A stretch of 64,000 nt of DNA from Allohahella marinimesophila (GTDB taxonomy: Bacteria > Pseudomonadota > Gammaproteobacteria > Pseudomonadales > Oleiphilaceae). How positions within the stretch are numbered: position 1 is the first letter of the stretch; each line of letters begins with the position of its first letter. The notes beneath the pieces were generated by a model. That model was not told the DNA's origin. It did not search any database and saw only the letters and a list, made by a program, of their open reading frames with translations. The translations under genes were made by a program, and so were the position numbers. The stretch lies in the NCBI RefSeq assembly GCF_039538005.1, contig NZ_BAABBO010000009.1:248001-312000 (forward strand), read 5' to 3'. Positions 1-8,311 of this stretch are shown here, piece after piece.

Positions 1-2
1 GC

Positions 3-413
3 AAGACCATGGAAGCCGGCATGTCGGAAAGCCTGGAACAGGGTCGCAAGGCTGAACGTTTCTCGATTCTTGAGCCACCGCTGCTGCCTACTTCAGCGGA
101 AAAGCCCAACCGGCCCAAAGTCTTCGCCATGGGCAGTGTACTGGCCTTCGGTCTGCCCATCGGCATCGTTCTGCTCATTGGCTTCCGTGATCGCAGCATT
201 CGTGGCTCTGAAGCCATCAAGGAGATCACCAAGGCCAAACCTCTCATCGAAATCCCCTACATCAGGACAGAGGCCGAGCTCAGTGCAGGCCGACGAGCCA
301 TTGGGTACAGTCTGATGGCTACTGCCGCACTGGTGGGCGTTACCCTGCTCGCGGTGCACCTGCTGTACATGCCAATCGATCTTCTGCTCCTGAAAGTCGC
401 CAGCCGGTTCTGA
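3..413 (+). CDS. Polysaccharide chain-length determinant (Wzz/GNVR type), C-terminal part
   Basis: The reading frame is open to the left edge, so the gene begins outside the window; about 136 C-terminal residues are visible. They contain the EPPLLPTS..KPNRP motif that precedes the last membrane helix in GNVR/Wzz-type polysaccharide co-polymerases, then a hydrophobic helix (about residues 42-59 counted from the ATG at 9) and a second hydrophobic segment near the C-terminus. Family members sit in the inner membrane and control the length of exported polysaccharide. The stop is 3 bases before the start of the downstream tyrosine kinase gene, the usual pairing in exopolysaccharide operons. The exact polysaccharide cannot be inferred. 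Confidence 0.8.
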   Translation, partial: KTMEAGMSESLEQGRKAERFSILEPPLLPTSAEKPNRPKVFAMGSVLAFGLPIGIVLLIGFRDRSIRGSEAIKEITKAKPLIEIPYIRTEAELSAGRRAIGYSLMATAALVGVTLLAVHLLYMPIDLLLLKVASRF

Positions 414-416
414 GTT

Positions 417-1241
417 ATGGAAAAATTCGACAACATCATCGCGCGTTTGCGTGAACAGCAGAACGCGCCCAAACGCCAGCAAGTGCCGGCAAACACTGAC
501 GAACGCTACGAGCCGGGCGTCATCGAATACACGCGCACCCGCTGTGTCGACCTCGATGAGTCGACGCTTGGGAAAAACCGTCTGGTCGCTCACAACAAGA
601 GCGATCCAATGTCATCGCCCTATCACATCCTTCGCGCCAAAGTGCTCCAGCAGATGCGCAGGAACAAGTGGACGACCTTAGGCATTACCGCGCCTACCCC
701 GGAGGCTGGCAAGTCCCTGACTGCCTGCAACCTCGCGGTAAGCATCGCCATGCAGTCGAGCCAGACTGTACTGCTGGTGGATATGGACCTGCGAAAACCG
801 ACAGTAGCAAAATACTTCGGGCTCGCCCCTGAGGTTGGCATCCACGACTACATTAGTGGCAATGCCGAAATAGAAGATATTCTGATTCACCCGAATCTGG
901 AGCGCCTGGTACTCTTGCCTGGCACCAAACCCATTCTCAATTCGTCTGAAGAGATTTCGAGTGCGCGGGTTGCCGATCTGGTGCAGGAACTGAAATATCG
1001 CTATCAGGCCCGCTATGTGATCTTTGATCTACCGCCTATCCTGGTTTCGGATGATGTGCTGGTTTTCCTGCCCTATATCGACTGTTCACTCATGGTGATC
1101 GAGGACGGCCGGAACACTCGGGAAGAAATAGAGGATGCCATCGAGTGCATCGGTAGCAATCCTCTGCTCGGCACCGTACTCAACAAGTGCGAGCAGACCC
1201 GTAACACCTACGGTTATTATTACGGCCAGAAAGAGTCGTAA
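417..1241 (+). CDS. CpsD/CapB-type tyrosine autokinase of exopolysaccharide synthesis
   Basis: A 274-residue cytoplasmic ATPase of the BY-kinase/MinD-like family. A Walker A variant, APTPEAGKS, lies at residues 92-100. The Walker A' motif VLLVDMDLRKP is at about 118-128 and a Walker B-like YVIFDLPP near 195. The C-terminus carries a tyrosine cluster (YGYYYG), the typical autophosphorylation tail of these kinases. They pair with a Wzz-type membrane protein, here encoded immediately upstream, and their phosphorylation cycle controls polysaccharide polymerisation and export. The opposing tyrosine phosphatase gene follows directly on the other strand. Substrate specificity cannot be read from the sequence. 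Confidence 0.88.
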   Translation: MEKFDNIIARLREQQNAPKRQQVPANTDERYEPGVIEYTRTRCVDLDESTLGKNRLVAHNKSDPMSSPYHILRAKVLQQMRRNKWTTLGITAPTPEAGKSLTACNLAVSIAMQSSQTVLLVDMDLRKPTVAKYFGLAPEVGIHDYISGNAEIEDILIHPNLERLVLLPGTKPILNSSEEISSARVADLVQELKYRYQARYVIFDLPPILVSDDVLVFLPYIDCSLMVIEDGRNTREEIEDAIECIGSNPLLGTVLNKCEQTRNTYGYYYGQKES

Positions 1242-1253
1242 TCCGGGGCTTCG

Positions 1254-1709
1254 CTAGCCGTTCATGATCTTCCGCCGCCAGCCCTTGACCCCTCGCCGGA
1301 TAGCTTCGAGCGCTGTCCTGAAAGCCTCTATCTCTTCGGTATAGGGGTCTTCAATTTCCACGTCATCCAATTCACCCAGGCGGAAGGTCTTGTCTGCCGC
1401 CTCAGGATAGTTCTTTTCGATATAGAACTGCTGTTCCGTATCCATGACGAATATCACATCTGCCCAGGCGACATCTTCATCGCTGATCTGGCGTGAAACA
1501 TGACTGTCGATGTCGAGACCAAGCTCCCGGCACAGCGTGACCGAGTGCGGATCAGCAGAGTTACCCACCAACGCCGCGATACCAGAGGATCGAACTTCAA
1601 ACTTCACTTCCGCATCGCTCGTTTTTTCGAACAGCGCAGCCGCCATGGGACTTCTGCAGATGTTGCCGACGCACACGACCAACAGCTTGATGACTAGCGT
1701 GTTTTGCAT
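1254..1709 (-). CDS. Low-molecular-weight protein-tyrosine phosphatase
   Basis: A 151-residue phosphatase, normal family length. The P-loop signature C-V-G-N-I-C-R-S lies at residues 13-20 with the nucleophilic Cys13 and Arg19. A DPY motif near residue 121 supplies the general-acid aspartate. These Wzb/Etp-type enzymes dephosphorylate the tyrosine autokinase of capsule or exopolysaccharide systems. Its gene converges with the kinase gene (12-base gap), which supports this partner, although it is transcribed separately. The start ATG lies 12 codons before the active-site cysteine, somewhat more than usual; a slightly later start is possible. Confidence 0.9.
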   Translation of the reverse strand: MQNTLVIKLLVVCVGNICRSPMAAALFEKTSDAEVKFEVRSSGIAALVGNSADPHSVTLCRELGLDIDSHVSRQISDEDVAWADVIFVMDTEQQFYIEKNYPEAADKTFRLGELDDVEIEDPYTEEIEAFRTALEAIRRGVKGWRRKIMNG

Positions 1710-1861
1710 GACTGGTAAACCCGAGAGTGATGCCGCCTATGACTACGCGACGTAAGAACAAGAATAGCCGAGCCGACCAGGCTGGCAAGACGGTTTAGGG
1801 TACCGTTCCCCGACTATGGCCGCAATCCGCCCTTTCCTCTATCACCCGAGCCTTCTGTATC

Positions 1862-3022
1862 ATGTACCGAACAGTTTTTGCCCCGAGCATTTCCGATGTC
1901 GACGAAGCTGCCTGGCAGGCTATCGTCGGAAATGATTACCCCTTTGTGCGTCATGCCTTCCTGAAGGCCCTCGAAGACACCGGCGCCGTCGGCGATGACA
2001 GCGGGTGGTTGGCGCAGCACATTCTCGTCTACCACGGCGACAAGCTCGTCGCAGTCGCCCCCTCGTATCTCAAGACGCACAGCTACGGCGAGTATGTCTT
2101 CGATTGGGCCTGGGCGGATGCCTTCCATCGCTACGGCCGTGAATACTATCCCAAACTGATTACTGCCATTCCGTTTACCCCAATCACTGGGCCTCGCATC
2201 TGTATTGCGGAGGGCGAGCACGAAGCCGACATTCACAGCTCGATCATTCAGGCAGTGAGAGCGGCTACGGCCGCGCACGAGTTTTCATCGTGGCACTTGC
2301 TGTTCCCTACGAAGGCCGTCTCTGATGCCCTGAAGGACGAAGCCATGCAGCGAAGTGCGGTGCATTTTCAATGGCGCAACGAGGGCTACACCAGCTTCGA
2401 GGATTTTCTCGCCGAGTTCAGTTCTCGCAAGCGCAAGAATCTGCGGAAGGAGCGGGAGAAGGTTCGTGCCGCGGACATCGAATTCGAGGTCCTCAGTGGA
2501 CACGAGATCAGCGAGGCCATGTGGGACGACTACTACCTGTTCTACCAGATCACCTACGCGCGGCGTAGCGGTCACGGTGGCTATCTCGATCGGGCTTTTT
2601 TCAGCGCCCTCTCGGCCATCATGCCGGAACACCTGGTGCTGGTGATGGCGAAACGTCACGGCGACTATATAGCGGGGGCGCTGAACTTCAGAGGCAAGGA
2701 TACGCTGTACGGGCGCTACTGGGGGTGCAAGGCCGATTTCGACTTCCTGCACTTCGAAACCTGCTACTACCAGGGTATTGCTTATTGTATCCGGGAAGGT
2801 CTGCAGCGCTTTGACCCTGGCGTACAGGGCGAGCACAAATTACAGCGCGGCTTTCGCCCAACCTATACCTTCTCAAACCACATCATTGCAGAGCCCGCCT
2901 TCGAAGCAGCGATCGCAGATTTTCTCGAGCGTGAAAAGCCGCAGGTCGAGGCCTATTTTGAGGAAGCCTGCAGCTATCTGCCGTTCAGGGCGCCGGAGCC
3001 GGCGCCACGCGCGCCTGATTGA
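1862..3022 (+). CDS. GNAT/FemAB-like N-acyltransferase (COG3146, DUF482 family)
   Basis: A 386-residue protein resembling the COG3146/DUF482 'peptidogalycan biosynthesis protein' family, which has a FemAB/GNAT-like acyltransferase fold. Recognisable blocks are HAFLKALEDTG near the N-terminus, the central SSRKRKNLRKER stretch, and a C-terminal part with YGRYWGC, HFETCYYQGI and FDPGVQGEHK. No signal peptide or membrane segment is seen, so it is probably cytoplasmic. The substrate is unknown. The 3' end overlaps the convergent hydrolase gene by 38 bases. The Shine-Dalgarno sequence is weak. Confidence 0.75.
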   Translation: MYRTVFAPSISDVDEAAWQAIVGNDYPFVRHAFLKALEDTGAVGDDSGWLAQHILVYHGDKLVAVAPSYLKTHSYGEYVFDWAWADAFHRYGREYYPKLITAIPFTPITGPRICIAEGEHEADIHSSIIQAVRAATAAHEFSSWHLLFPTKAVSDALKDEAMQRSAVHFQWRNEGYTSFEDFLAEFSSRKRKNLRKEREKVRAADIEFEVLSGHEISEAMWDDYYLFYQITYARRSGHGGYLDRAFFSALSAIMPEHLVLVMAKRHGDYIAGALNFRGKDTLYGRYWGCKADFDFLHFETCYYQGIAYCIREGLQRFDPGVQGEHKLQRGFRPTYTFSNHIIAEPAFEAAIADFLEREKPQVEAYFEEACSYLPFRAPEPAPRAPD

Positions 3023-4055
3023 CGATAAAGGATGTCATGAGCTCCGCCGATTTTTCGGGACGCTCGAGCATCGGCATATGGCCAGCATCCTCGAAAATGA
3101 ACTTTCGCGCGTTCGGTATCAGCAGCGTGAAGGCCTCCGCATTGCCCTGAGCGATCACACGGTCCAGTGCGCCCCACAACACCAGCGTAGGTGACCTGAT
3201 GTTCCTGATGATATCCCTGAACTCATAGTTCGGCTCTTCCGGCGTCAGGTCGGCATAAATCTTTTCCAGCACTTCCTGCTGAGCCGCCGCGCGCTCGGCC
3301 ATGACGGATTTCAGTGGCCAGGGTATGAATGGCGGATCGGCCATGGCATAGCCGATCAGTTCGTCGAACTCCTCCGGTGAACCAATGATCAGCGCATTGT
3401 TGCCTTCGCCGAGCCCTTTGATGAAATCACTTTCGACTTCGTAGATGCCAGCAGGATTGAACAGAGTGAGCGTCTCGACCTGATCCGGATACTGCGCAGC
3501 ATATAGCGAGGCAATGGCGCCGCCCATTGAATTGCCAGCGAGGTGGAAGTTGGTCAGACCGAGGCTGCGCAGGAAATTTCGCAGCCGGGTGACCTGCTGC
3601 GGCAGGTCGTAGCTCAGCGCCAGGTCCTTGCTGGATTCCCCATGACCGGGGAGATCCGGAATGATGAGCGTATACTGCTGCCCAAGCTCTGCTGCCAGGC
3701 GCACCCAGTTGTCTTTATCGCCGCCAAAGCCATGCAGGAGCACGAGCACCTCGCGCGGGGTAGTGTCCTTGAGTGCTTCGTTCTCACGGTCGAGCGCCGC
3801 CGACTGCTCATCGACATCGATCGAACGCCGAGGCGGGTTGAAGCGCTCCGATCTGAGGAAGGTGATGTTTAGCCCGGCAACATTGATCTCGTCGACTACC
3901 AGCTGCCCCAGACCTCGCTCGTAATCGAGCACATAGTCGAACAGGTCGTTCTTCGTCTCGTCACAGCCGGCCATGAACAGCGACAGGAATATCAACAGCG
4001 CGGCAAGCGGCTGGCGGCAGGGACGGCAACGGGATGAAACGGTGGTAGCGAACAA
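2985..4055 (-). CDS. Alpha/beta-hydrolase lipoprotein (lipase/esterase-like)
   Basis: A 356-residue alpha/beta hydrolase. The N-terminus has a basic stretch, a hydrophobic segment and a lipobox-like FMAGC, so the mature protein is probably a membrane-anchored lipoprotein. The oxyanion motif LLHGFGGDKDNW is near residue 105 and the nucleophile elbow GNSMGG near 175. A late DRVI aspartate and the histidine in EDAGHMPMLERP complete the likely Ser-Asp-His triad. The closest general type is MhpC/lipase-like secreted esterases. The substrate is not predictable. The gene ends inside the convergent acyltransferase gene. An earlier or later ATG around the signal peptide could be the true start. Confidence 0.82.
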   Translation of the reverse strand: MFATTVSSRCRPCRQPLAALLIFLSLFMAGCDETKNDLFDYVLDYERGLGQLVVDEINVAGLNITFLRSERFNPPRRSIDVDEQSAALDRENEALKDTTPREVLVLLHGFGGDKDNWVRLAAELGQQYTLIIPDLPGHGESSKDLALSYDLPQQVTRLRNFLRSLGLTNFHLAGNSMGGAIASLYAAQYPDQVETLTLFNPAGIYEVESDFIKGLGEGNNALIIGSPEEFDELIGYAMADPPFIPWPLKSVMAERAAAQQEVLEKIYADLTPEEPNYEFRDIIRNIRSPTLVLWGALDRVIAQGNAEAFTLLIPNARKFIFEDAGHMPMLERPEKSAELMTSFIVNQARVAPAPAP

Positions 4056-4111
4056 CGTGACCTCGGTTCTGGTGAAGCAAATCCTGCTTTCGCCTGCCCA
4101 GTCACCGCATA

Positions 4112-4666
4112 TCAGGCGACCAGGTTGCGAAAGCCCTTTTTGAGAAACTCCATCTGATCCGCCAATACCCGGCGATTGGACAGATACAGATACTCATGTC
4201 GGTTCGGGCGGTAAGGGACTGCGAGCAGCTCGAGACTGCACTCCTCCAGCATCTTGTTGCCCTTGTAGTTGTTGCAGCGCTTGCAGGCCGCTACAACATT
4301 CGTCCAGATATCGCGACCGCCTCTGCTGATGGGAATGATATGATCCCGACTCAGGAGATGCTGGGGAAAGGCGTCGCCGCAGTACATGCAACGATAGCCA
4401 TCGCGAGCGAACAGATGTTTATTGTGCAGTGATGGTGTAGTCGGCATGACCTTGGGATTGCTGCGGCCAACCAGAATCTGCGGAATCTCGAGGACTGACT
4501 GAACGCCGATACGGTTGATACCGCCATGCAGGGTAGAGCAGATATCCCCAAAGCTGTAGAGTACCCTGTCAGTCGTGATCTCGTTGACTGCCGCGTACAC
4601 GTCTATCCAGCATTGAGGCATGCCTGAAGGGGTGATCTTCAGTACCAATGGTAACATCGGCGACAT
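4112..4666 (-). CDS. HNH endonuclease family protein
   Basis: A 184-residue protein with a C-terminal HNH module. A CMYC knuckle is followed by LLSRDHIIPISRGG, carrying the catalytic histidine, then a WTN asparagine and CKRCN, the second zinc-binding pair. This is the McrA-type HNH arrangement with four structural cysteines, common in stand-alone chromosomal HNH proteins of Pseudomonas that have no nearby methyltransferase. The N-terminal half (residues 1-90) shows no recognised domain. The cellular role is not established; no restriction partner is adjacent. Confidence 0.8.
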   Translation of the reverse strand: MSPMLPLVLKITPSGMPQCWIDVYAAVNEITTDRVLYSFGDICSTLHGGINRIGVQSVLEIPQILVGRSNPKVMPTTPSLHNKHLFARDGYRCMYCGDAFPQHLLSRDHIIPISRGGRDIWTNVVAACKRCNNYKGNKMLEECSLELLAVPYRPNRHEYLYLSNRRVLADQMEFLKKGFRNLVA

Positions 4667-4786
4667 ACGCAGCTACTCCATCGAAGTTTTGCCAGGAAAC
4701 ACTAACTTAGATCACACTAAAAAGAAATCATGTTAAGACAATATTACCGTCTGCCAAAAAGGCCAGTTTATTTTATGATTCCTGCC

Positions 4787-5338
4787 ATGTTTCGCACATT
4801 TATGCTCTCCACGCTGCTTTTGCTCGCGAGTTGCGCCTCGCTCAGCCCTTACTCCATCGGCGAAGCCGAACTCAAGGGCTACCTGCTCGAGACGCTGCAG
4901 GAGTTCGACCGCCAGCAATTGAAATCCGGCTCTCCACTTGGGCTCAGGATCGACGATGCCGATGTCGATATCGGGCCTGATGGCCGGGAGGTGATTCGGC
5001 TGAAGCTTGGTGGCACGGCATCGGTGAATGCGCTGCTGGCCAGCATACCGGCGGATTTTTCGCTGGATATCGAAGGCACGCCTGTATTCGATAACGAAGA
5101 AAAGGCGGTGTACGTCCGTCGCTTTGCACTGAACGACGCAAACCTCCAGCTGCCCTTCATCAAGCAGGATCTCAAACCAGTCACCCGGCAGATCATGGCT
5201 GTGGTGACACAGTACCTGGAGCAGGTGCCGGTGTATCGGCTTGAGGCGGACTCGATGGCCAGCCGGATCAGCAGCCTCAAGGCCATGCAGATCAAGGTTC
5301 TCGAGGGTAAGCTGACCCTCGTGCCAGAATCGGACTAG
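4787..5338 (+). CDS. DUF1439-type lipoprotein
   Basis: A predicted lipoprotein of 183 residues from the ATG at 4787. The hydrophobic segment MLSTLLLLASC ends in a lipobox with the lipidated cysteine directly before ASLSPYSIGE. The body resembles the DUF1439/YceB family, which has a lipid-binding BPI-like fold: alternating SIPADFSLDIEGTP and AVYVRR strands and a long C-terminal helix (VVTQYLEQVPVYRL). The frame is open up to an ATG at 4730, but the start at 4787 gives a conventional signal peptide. The next lipoprotein gene begins 6 bases after its stop, so the two are probably co-transcribed. Confidence 0.72.
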   Translation: MFRTFMLSTLLLLASCASLSPYSIGEAELKGYLLETLQEFDRQQLKSGSPLGLRIDDADVDIGPDGREVIRLKLGGTASVNALLASIPADFSLDIEGTPVFDNEEKAVYVRRFALNDANLQLPFIKQDLKPVTRQIMAVVTQYLEQVPVYRLEADSMASRISSLKAMQIKVLEGKLTLVPESD

Positions 5339-5344
5339 CGCGCC

Positions 5345-5887
5345 ATGTCGACCTTCATTCGCACGCTGCTGGTAACAGCAGCGCTGCTCATGGGCGGCTG
5401 CAGCAGTCTGCCGGACAGGGAGAGTACCAGCAGTGTATTTGTATTGCCCTTGCTCAGTACCAACGAATCCTTCAGTGGCTGGGGCGGTCGCTACGAGCTG
5501 GAACTCACCGAGTATTCACTGTCGATGAACGACTGGCAGAAGCTGCCTGAACCCATCGTGGTCGATCTGAATGCCGACAGCTATCAGCTCATCACATCGA
5601 TTCCTCCAGGCCGTTACATCATTACCGGCATCACCCGGCAGGTCGACCCACACCTGCGCTCCACTGGCGAGCGGCAGTCTTCATTTGTGACCAGTACGCC
5701 CTTCGTACTGCGCAAGGGCGAGGTCACCGTGCTTGCACAGGAGCTGGTTATCAGCCAGTCGCAGAAGAGCGCGGTGATTTACGCCCAGTTCGAATTCCGC
5801 CCCCTGCCTCCGTATCGCCTCGACGACATCGAAGCGTCGCTCGAACTCATGCAGCAGAGTGACTGGGACTACGAGCCAGTTCGCTGA
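5345..5887 (+). CDS. Hypothetical lipoprotein
   Basis: A 180-residue protein whose N-terminus is a clear lipoprotein signal: positively charged start, hydrophobic LLVTAALLM, then the lipobox GGC followed by SSLPD. The remainder looks beta-rich (for example YRPPGRYIITGITRQ-like strands and VIYAQFEFRPL) and I do not recognise a named family. It follows the DUF1439 lipoprotein gene by 6 bases, which suggests one operon for two envelope lipoproteins. Its last 41 bases overlap the convergent MocR regulator gene. Confidence 0.7.
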   Translation: MSTFIRTLLVTAALLMGGCSSLPDRESTSSVFVLPLLSTNESFSGWGGRYELELTEYSLSMNDWQKLPEPIVVDLNADSYQLITSIPPGRYIITGITRQVDPHLRSTGERQSSFVTSTPFVLRKGEVTVLAQELVISQSQKSAVIYAQFEFRPLPPYRLDDIEASLELMQQSDWDYEPVR

Positions 5888-7289
5888 CCCAGTGTCCGAG
5901 CAGCGCGATGGCCTGCTCACGCTCACGGCTCCAGCCCTGGGCATAGCTCAGGCGCAGGCAGTTTCGATAGTGGCCGGACACCGAAAACATTTCGCCAGGG
6001 GCAAACAGGATGCCGTGGTCGTGGGCCTTGTGGTACAGCGCCGTGGCATCGACGATCTTCGGTAGCTCCAGCCAGGCCACCAGCCCGCCCTGCGGCTTCG
6101 ACATTCTCGTCTCCGGCGGGAAGTGTTCATTCACCAGCTCGGTCAGCCGCTCAAAGCGCTGTCGATAGGTCTCGCGCGCCAGCCTGAGATGCTTGTCGAA
6201 GGCGCCCATCGACAGGATCTCGGTCATGACCAGTTGTGGTAGCGTCGGGCTGGCAATCGAGTTGACGAACTTCTGATGGGTAATCTGATCCAGATAGCGG
6301 CCAGGCATGACCCAGCCCAGTCGTAGCTGCGGATCTACCGTCTTCGACAATGAAGAGCACAGCAGCACGCGGCCGCCGGTATCATAAGCCTTGATGGCTT
6401 TAGGCCGAACTTCACCGAACTGTAGTTCACCATAAATATCGTCTTCCACCAGTGCGACATCATGCCGCTCCAGCAGTGCCACCAGCTCGCGCTTGTGCTC
6501 GTCCGGCATGAGCGTACCCATGGGGTTGGAAAAGGTGCCCACGGTCATGACGGCCTTCACCGGCCACTCGTGCAGGGCGAGCTTCAGCGCCTCCAGACTC
6601 ATACCCGTCTGCGGGTTAGAGGGAATTTCCATGGCCCGAAGGCCGTAGGCCTGTATCAGCTGCAACAGCCCATAGTACGCCGGTGATTCTACCGCCACGA
6701 TATCGCCAGGTTTGGTCAGGACCTGCAGGCACAGGGCCATCGCGTTCTGGCAGCCGGCCGTGGTGATGATTTCATCCGGCGACACATACACCCCGGCATC
6801 GATAGCGCGGCGGGCGATCTGCTGCCTGAAGGCCGGCAGACCTTCCGGTGAGTCGTAACCGTTTCCGAGATAACCGCGTTGACGGGCAATCCGTGTGAAA
6901 GTCTTTTTCATCAAGCCGACGATGGGAAAGTCCAGGTTGGGGATGGCCGAGCTCATGGTCAGACCATTTCTCGCTGCAGCATCGCGCTGCACCTGCATGA
7001 TGAGCTGGGAGATATTGGCGGGACGAGGCTTGGGCAGGCTGCGGATCTGCGTTGGCTGCTTGAGTTTATCCTCAGTCGTGCGCAGCACGTAATAGCCCGA
7101 CTTCGGCCGCGACTCGATGAGTCCACGGCTTTCGAGCAGGGTATAGGCGCTGTTGACGGTGGCAATACTCACCTGCTGCTGTTTGGCGAGTGTGCGCACT
7201 GAAGGCAGCTTGTCACCGGCATCGAACAGACCGTGACGGATCTGGTCACGCACATGCTCGGCGATCTTTGAATAGAGGTTGGATTCCAT
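5847..7289 (-). CDS. MocR-family transcriptional regulator (GntR HTH fused to class I aminotransferase domain)
   Basis: A 480-residue chimeric regulator. The first 70 residues form a GntR winged helix (SVRTLAKQQQVSIATVNSAYTLLESRGLI). The rest is a fold-type I aminotransferase-like domain with the PLP-binding lysine in SSLSKTVDP. MocR proteins bind PLP or amino-acid adducts and control transport or metabolism genes; many regulate a divergent neighbour. Here the divergent genes are a DUF1127 protein and a LysE exporter. The ATG at 7289 is preferred over the one at 7310 because GGTGA lies seven bases upstream. Four repeated operator-like boxes occupy the intergenic space (7315-7396). The effector is unknown, perhaps an amino acid exported by the LysE protein. 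Confidence 0.88.
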   Translation of the reverse strand: MESNLYSKIAEHVRDQIRHGLFDAGDKLPSVRTLAKQQQVSIATVNSAYTLLESRGLIESRPKSGYYVLRTTEDKLKQPTQIRSLPKPRPANISQLIMQVQRDAAARNGLTMSSAIPNLDFPIVGLMKKTFTRIARQRGYLGNGYDSPEGLPAFRQQIARRAIDAGVYVSPDEIITTAGCQNAMALCLQVLTKPGDIVAVESPAYYGLLQLIQAYGLRAMEIPSNPQTGMSLEALKLALHEWPVKAVMTVGTFSNPMGTLMPDEHKRELVALLERHDVALVEDDIYGELQFGEVRPKAIKAYDTGGRVLLCSSLSKTVDPQLRLGWVMPGRYLDQITHQKFVNSIASPTLPQLVMTEILSMGAFDKHLRLARETYRQRFERLTELVNEHFPPETRMSKPQGGLVAWLELPKIVDATALYHKAHDHGILFAPGEMFSVSGHYRNCLRLSYAQGWSREREQAIALLGHWVSELARSPSHSAA

Positions 7290-7314
7290 AACAGATTCAC
7301 CGTGACACATGGCT

Positions 7315-7396
7315 ACCGGTACAGATTGGCGTTAGACCGATACAGATGATCAAAATACGACCGGTACAGATTCATCAGTTCTCAATCTGTACCGGT
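7315..7396. promoter_or_regulatory. Cluster of four MocR operator-like repeats
   Basis: Three direct copies of ACCGGTACAGATT or close variants lie at 7315-7327, 7336-7348 (ACCGATACAGATG) and 7360-7372. An exact inverted copy lies at 7384-7396. Copies one and two start 21 bases apart, two helical turns, and copies two and three 24 bases apart. Copies three and four form a perfect 13-bp inverted repeat with an 11-base spacer. Repeats of this kind between a MocR gene and its divergent target match the known direct-repeat recognition of the family. The assignment to this regulator is an inference from position. Confidence 0.7.
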
Positions 7397-7483
7397 CACA
7401 ATATCGTTACTCTACATCTGTTACGAAACAACGGACAAGTCTATTCTGGTATCTCAAGTTCATTTGACAGAGGAGATCCAGAC

Positions 7484-7654
7484 ATGCCACGTATACGCCG
7501 ATTGATTCCCCACTTCACGACGCTTCGCCACTGGGTCCAGACTCAACGAAGCCGAAGGGAGCTGGCCAGACTGCCTGAACATCTGCTGCAGGATATCGGT
7601 ATCGATGCCCTCGCGCGGAGACACGAGCTGTCAAAGCCATTCTGGGTAGATTGA
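7484..7654 (+). CDS. DUF1127 small basic protein
   Basis: A 56-residue protein starting at the ATG at 7484, preceded by a strong AGAGGAG ribosome-binding site. The C-terminal half carries the DUF1127 (YjiS-like) pattern RSRRELARLPEHLLQDIGI followed by a short basic tail. Small DUF1127 proteins occur next to transporters and regulators across proteobacteria; some bind RNA and affect phosphate or carbon metabolism, but no function can be assigned here. The LysE gene starts 4 bases after its stop, so both are probably expressed from the promoter region containing the MocR boxes. Confidence 0.82.
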   Translation: MPRIRRLIPHFTTLRHWVQTQRSRRELARLPEHLLQDIGIDALARRHELSKPFWVD

Positions 7655-7658
7655 TCCC

Positions 7659-8267
7659 ATGACCGAAACGCTCCTGGCGATCGTGCTGTTTGCCATAACG
7701 ATGACCGGTACGCCCGGCCCGAACAACATCATGATCATGACCTCAGGGCTGAATTTTGGTATTCGCCGCTCACTGCCGCACTTCTTCGGAATCTGTATTG
7801 GCACGGCAGTGCTTGTGTTTTCAGTGGGCATGGGCCTCGGCGCGCTGTTCTCCGAATATGACTGGCTGCACACCGGTGTGAAAGTGCTTGGTGTCGGCTA
7901 TCTGCTGTTTCTGGCCTGGAAGATAGCCAATGCTGCACCACCGGCCCGCAACGACATCGATGGCGAGGCTGTTTCGGCCGGAACGCCACTGACTTTCTTT
8001 CAGGCCATGCTCTTCCAGTGGGTCAACCCAAAAGCCTGGATCATTTCCATCGGGGCCATTGCCGCTTTTACTACAGGTGATCAATCGTTATTTCTTCAGG
8101 TGGCCGTTATCGCTACGGTGCTGCTCGTTTGCGCGCACCCCTGTGTCGCGATCTGGCTGGTGTTCGGCTATTCGCTTCGCAAGCTGCTGGCCGATCCGGT
8201 AAAGCGCCGCCTGTTCAACTGGACCATGGCGATCTTGCTCGTGGCATCGGTTGTCACTATCGTCTAG
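7659..8267 (+). CDS. LysE/RhtB-family amino-acid exporter
   Basis: A 202-residue inner-membrane protein with about six hydrophobic helices and the N-terminal family signature PGPNNIMIMTSGLNFG. Further hallmarks are the QWVNPKAW motif in the middle and a final helix at the C-terminus. LysE/RhtB proteins export amino acids or related metabolites using the proton gradient. The gene directly follows the DUF1127 gene and is divergent from a MocR regulator, an arrangement that suggests induction by the exported amino acid. The specific substrate is unknown. Confidence 0.88.
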   Translation: MTETLLAIVLFAITMTGTPGPNNIMIMTSGLNFGIRRSLPHFFGICIGTAVLVFSVGMGLGALFSEYDWLHTGVKVLGVGYLLFLAWKIANAAPPARNDIDGEAVSAGTPLTFFQAMLFQWVNPKAWIISIGAIAAFTTGDQSLFLQVAVIATVLLVCAHPCVAIWLVFGYSLRKLLADPVKRRLFNWTMAILLVASVVTIV

Positions 8268-8311
8268 CGCCGTGGCGAGTGGATTGGCTTGGCCCAACGA
8301 GGCCGTCCAGA

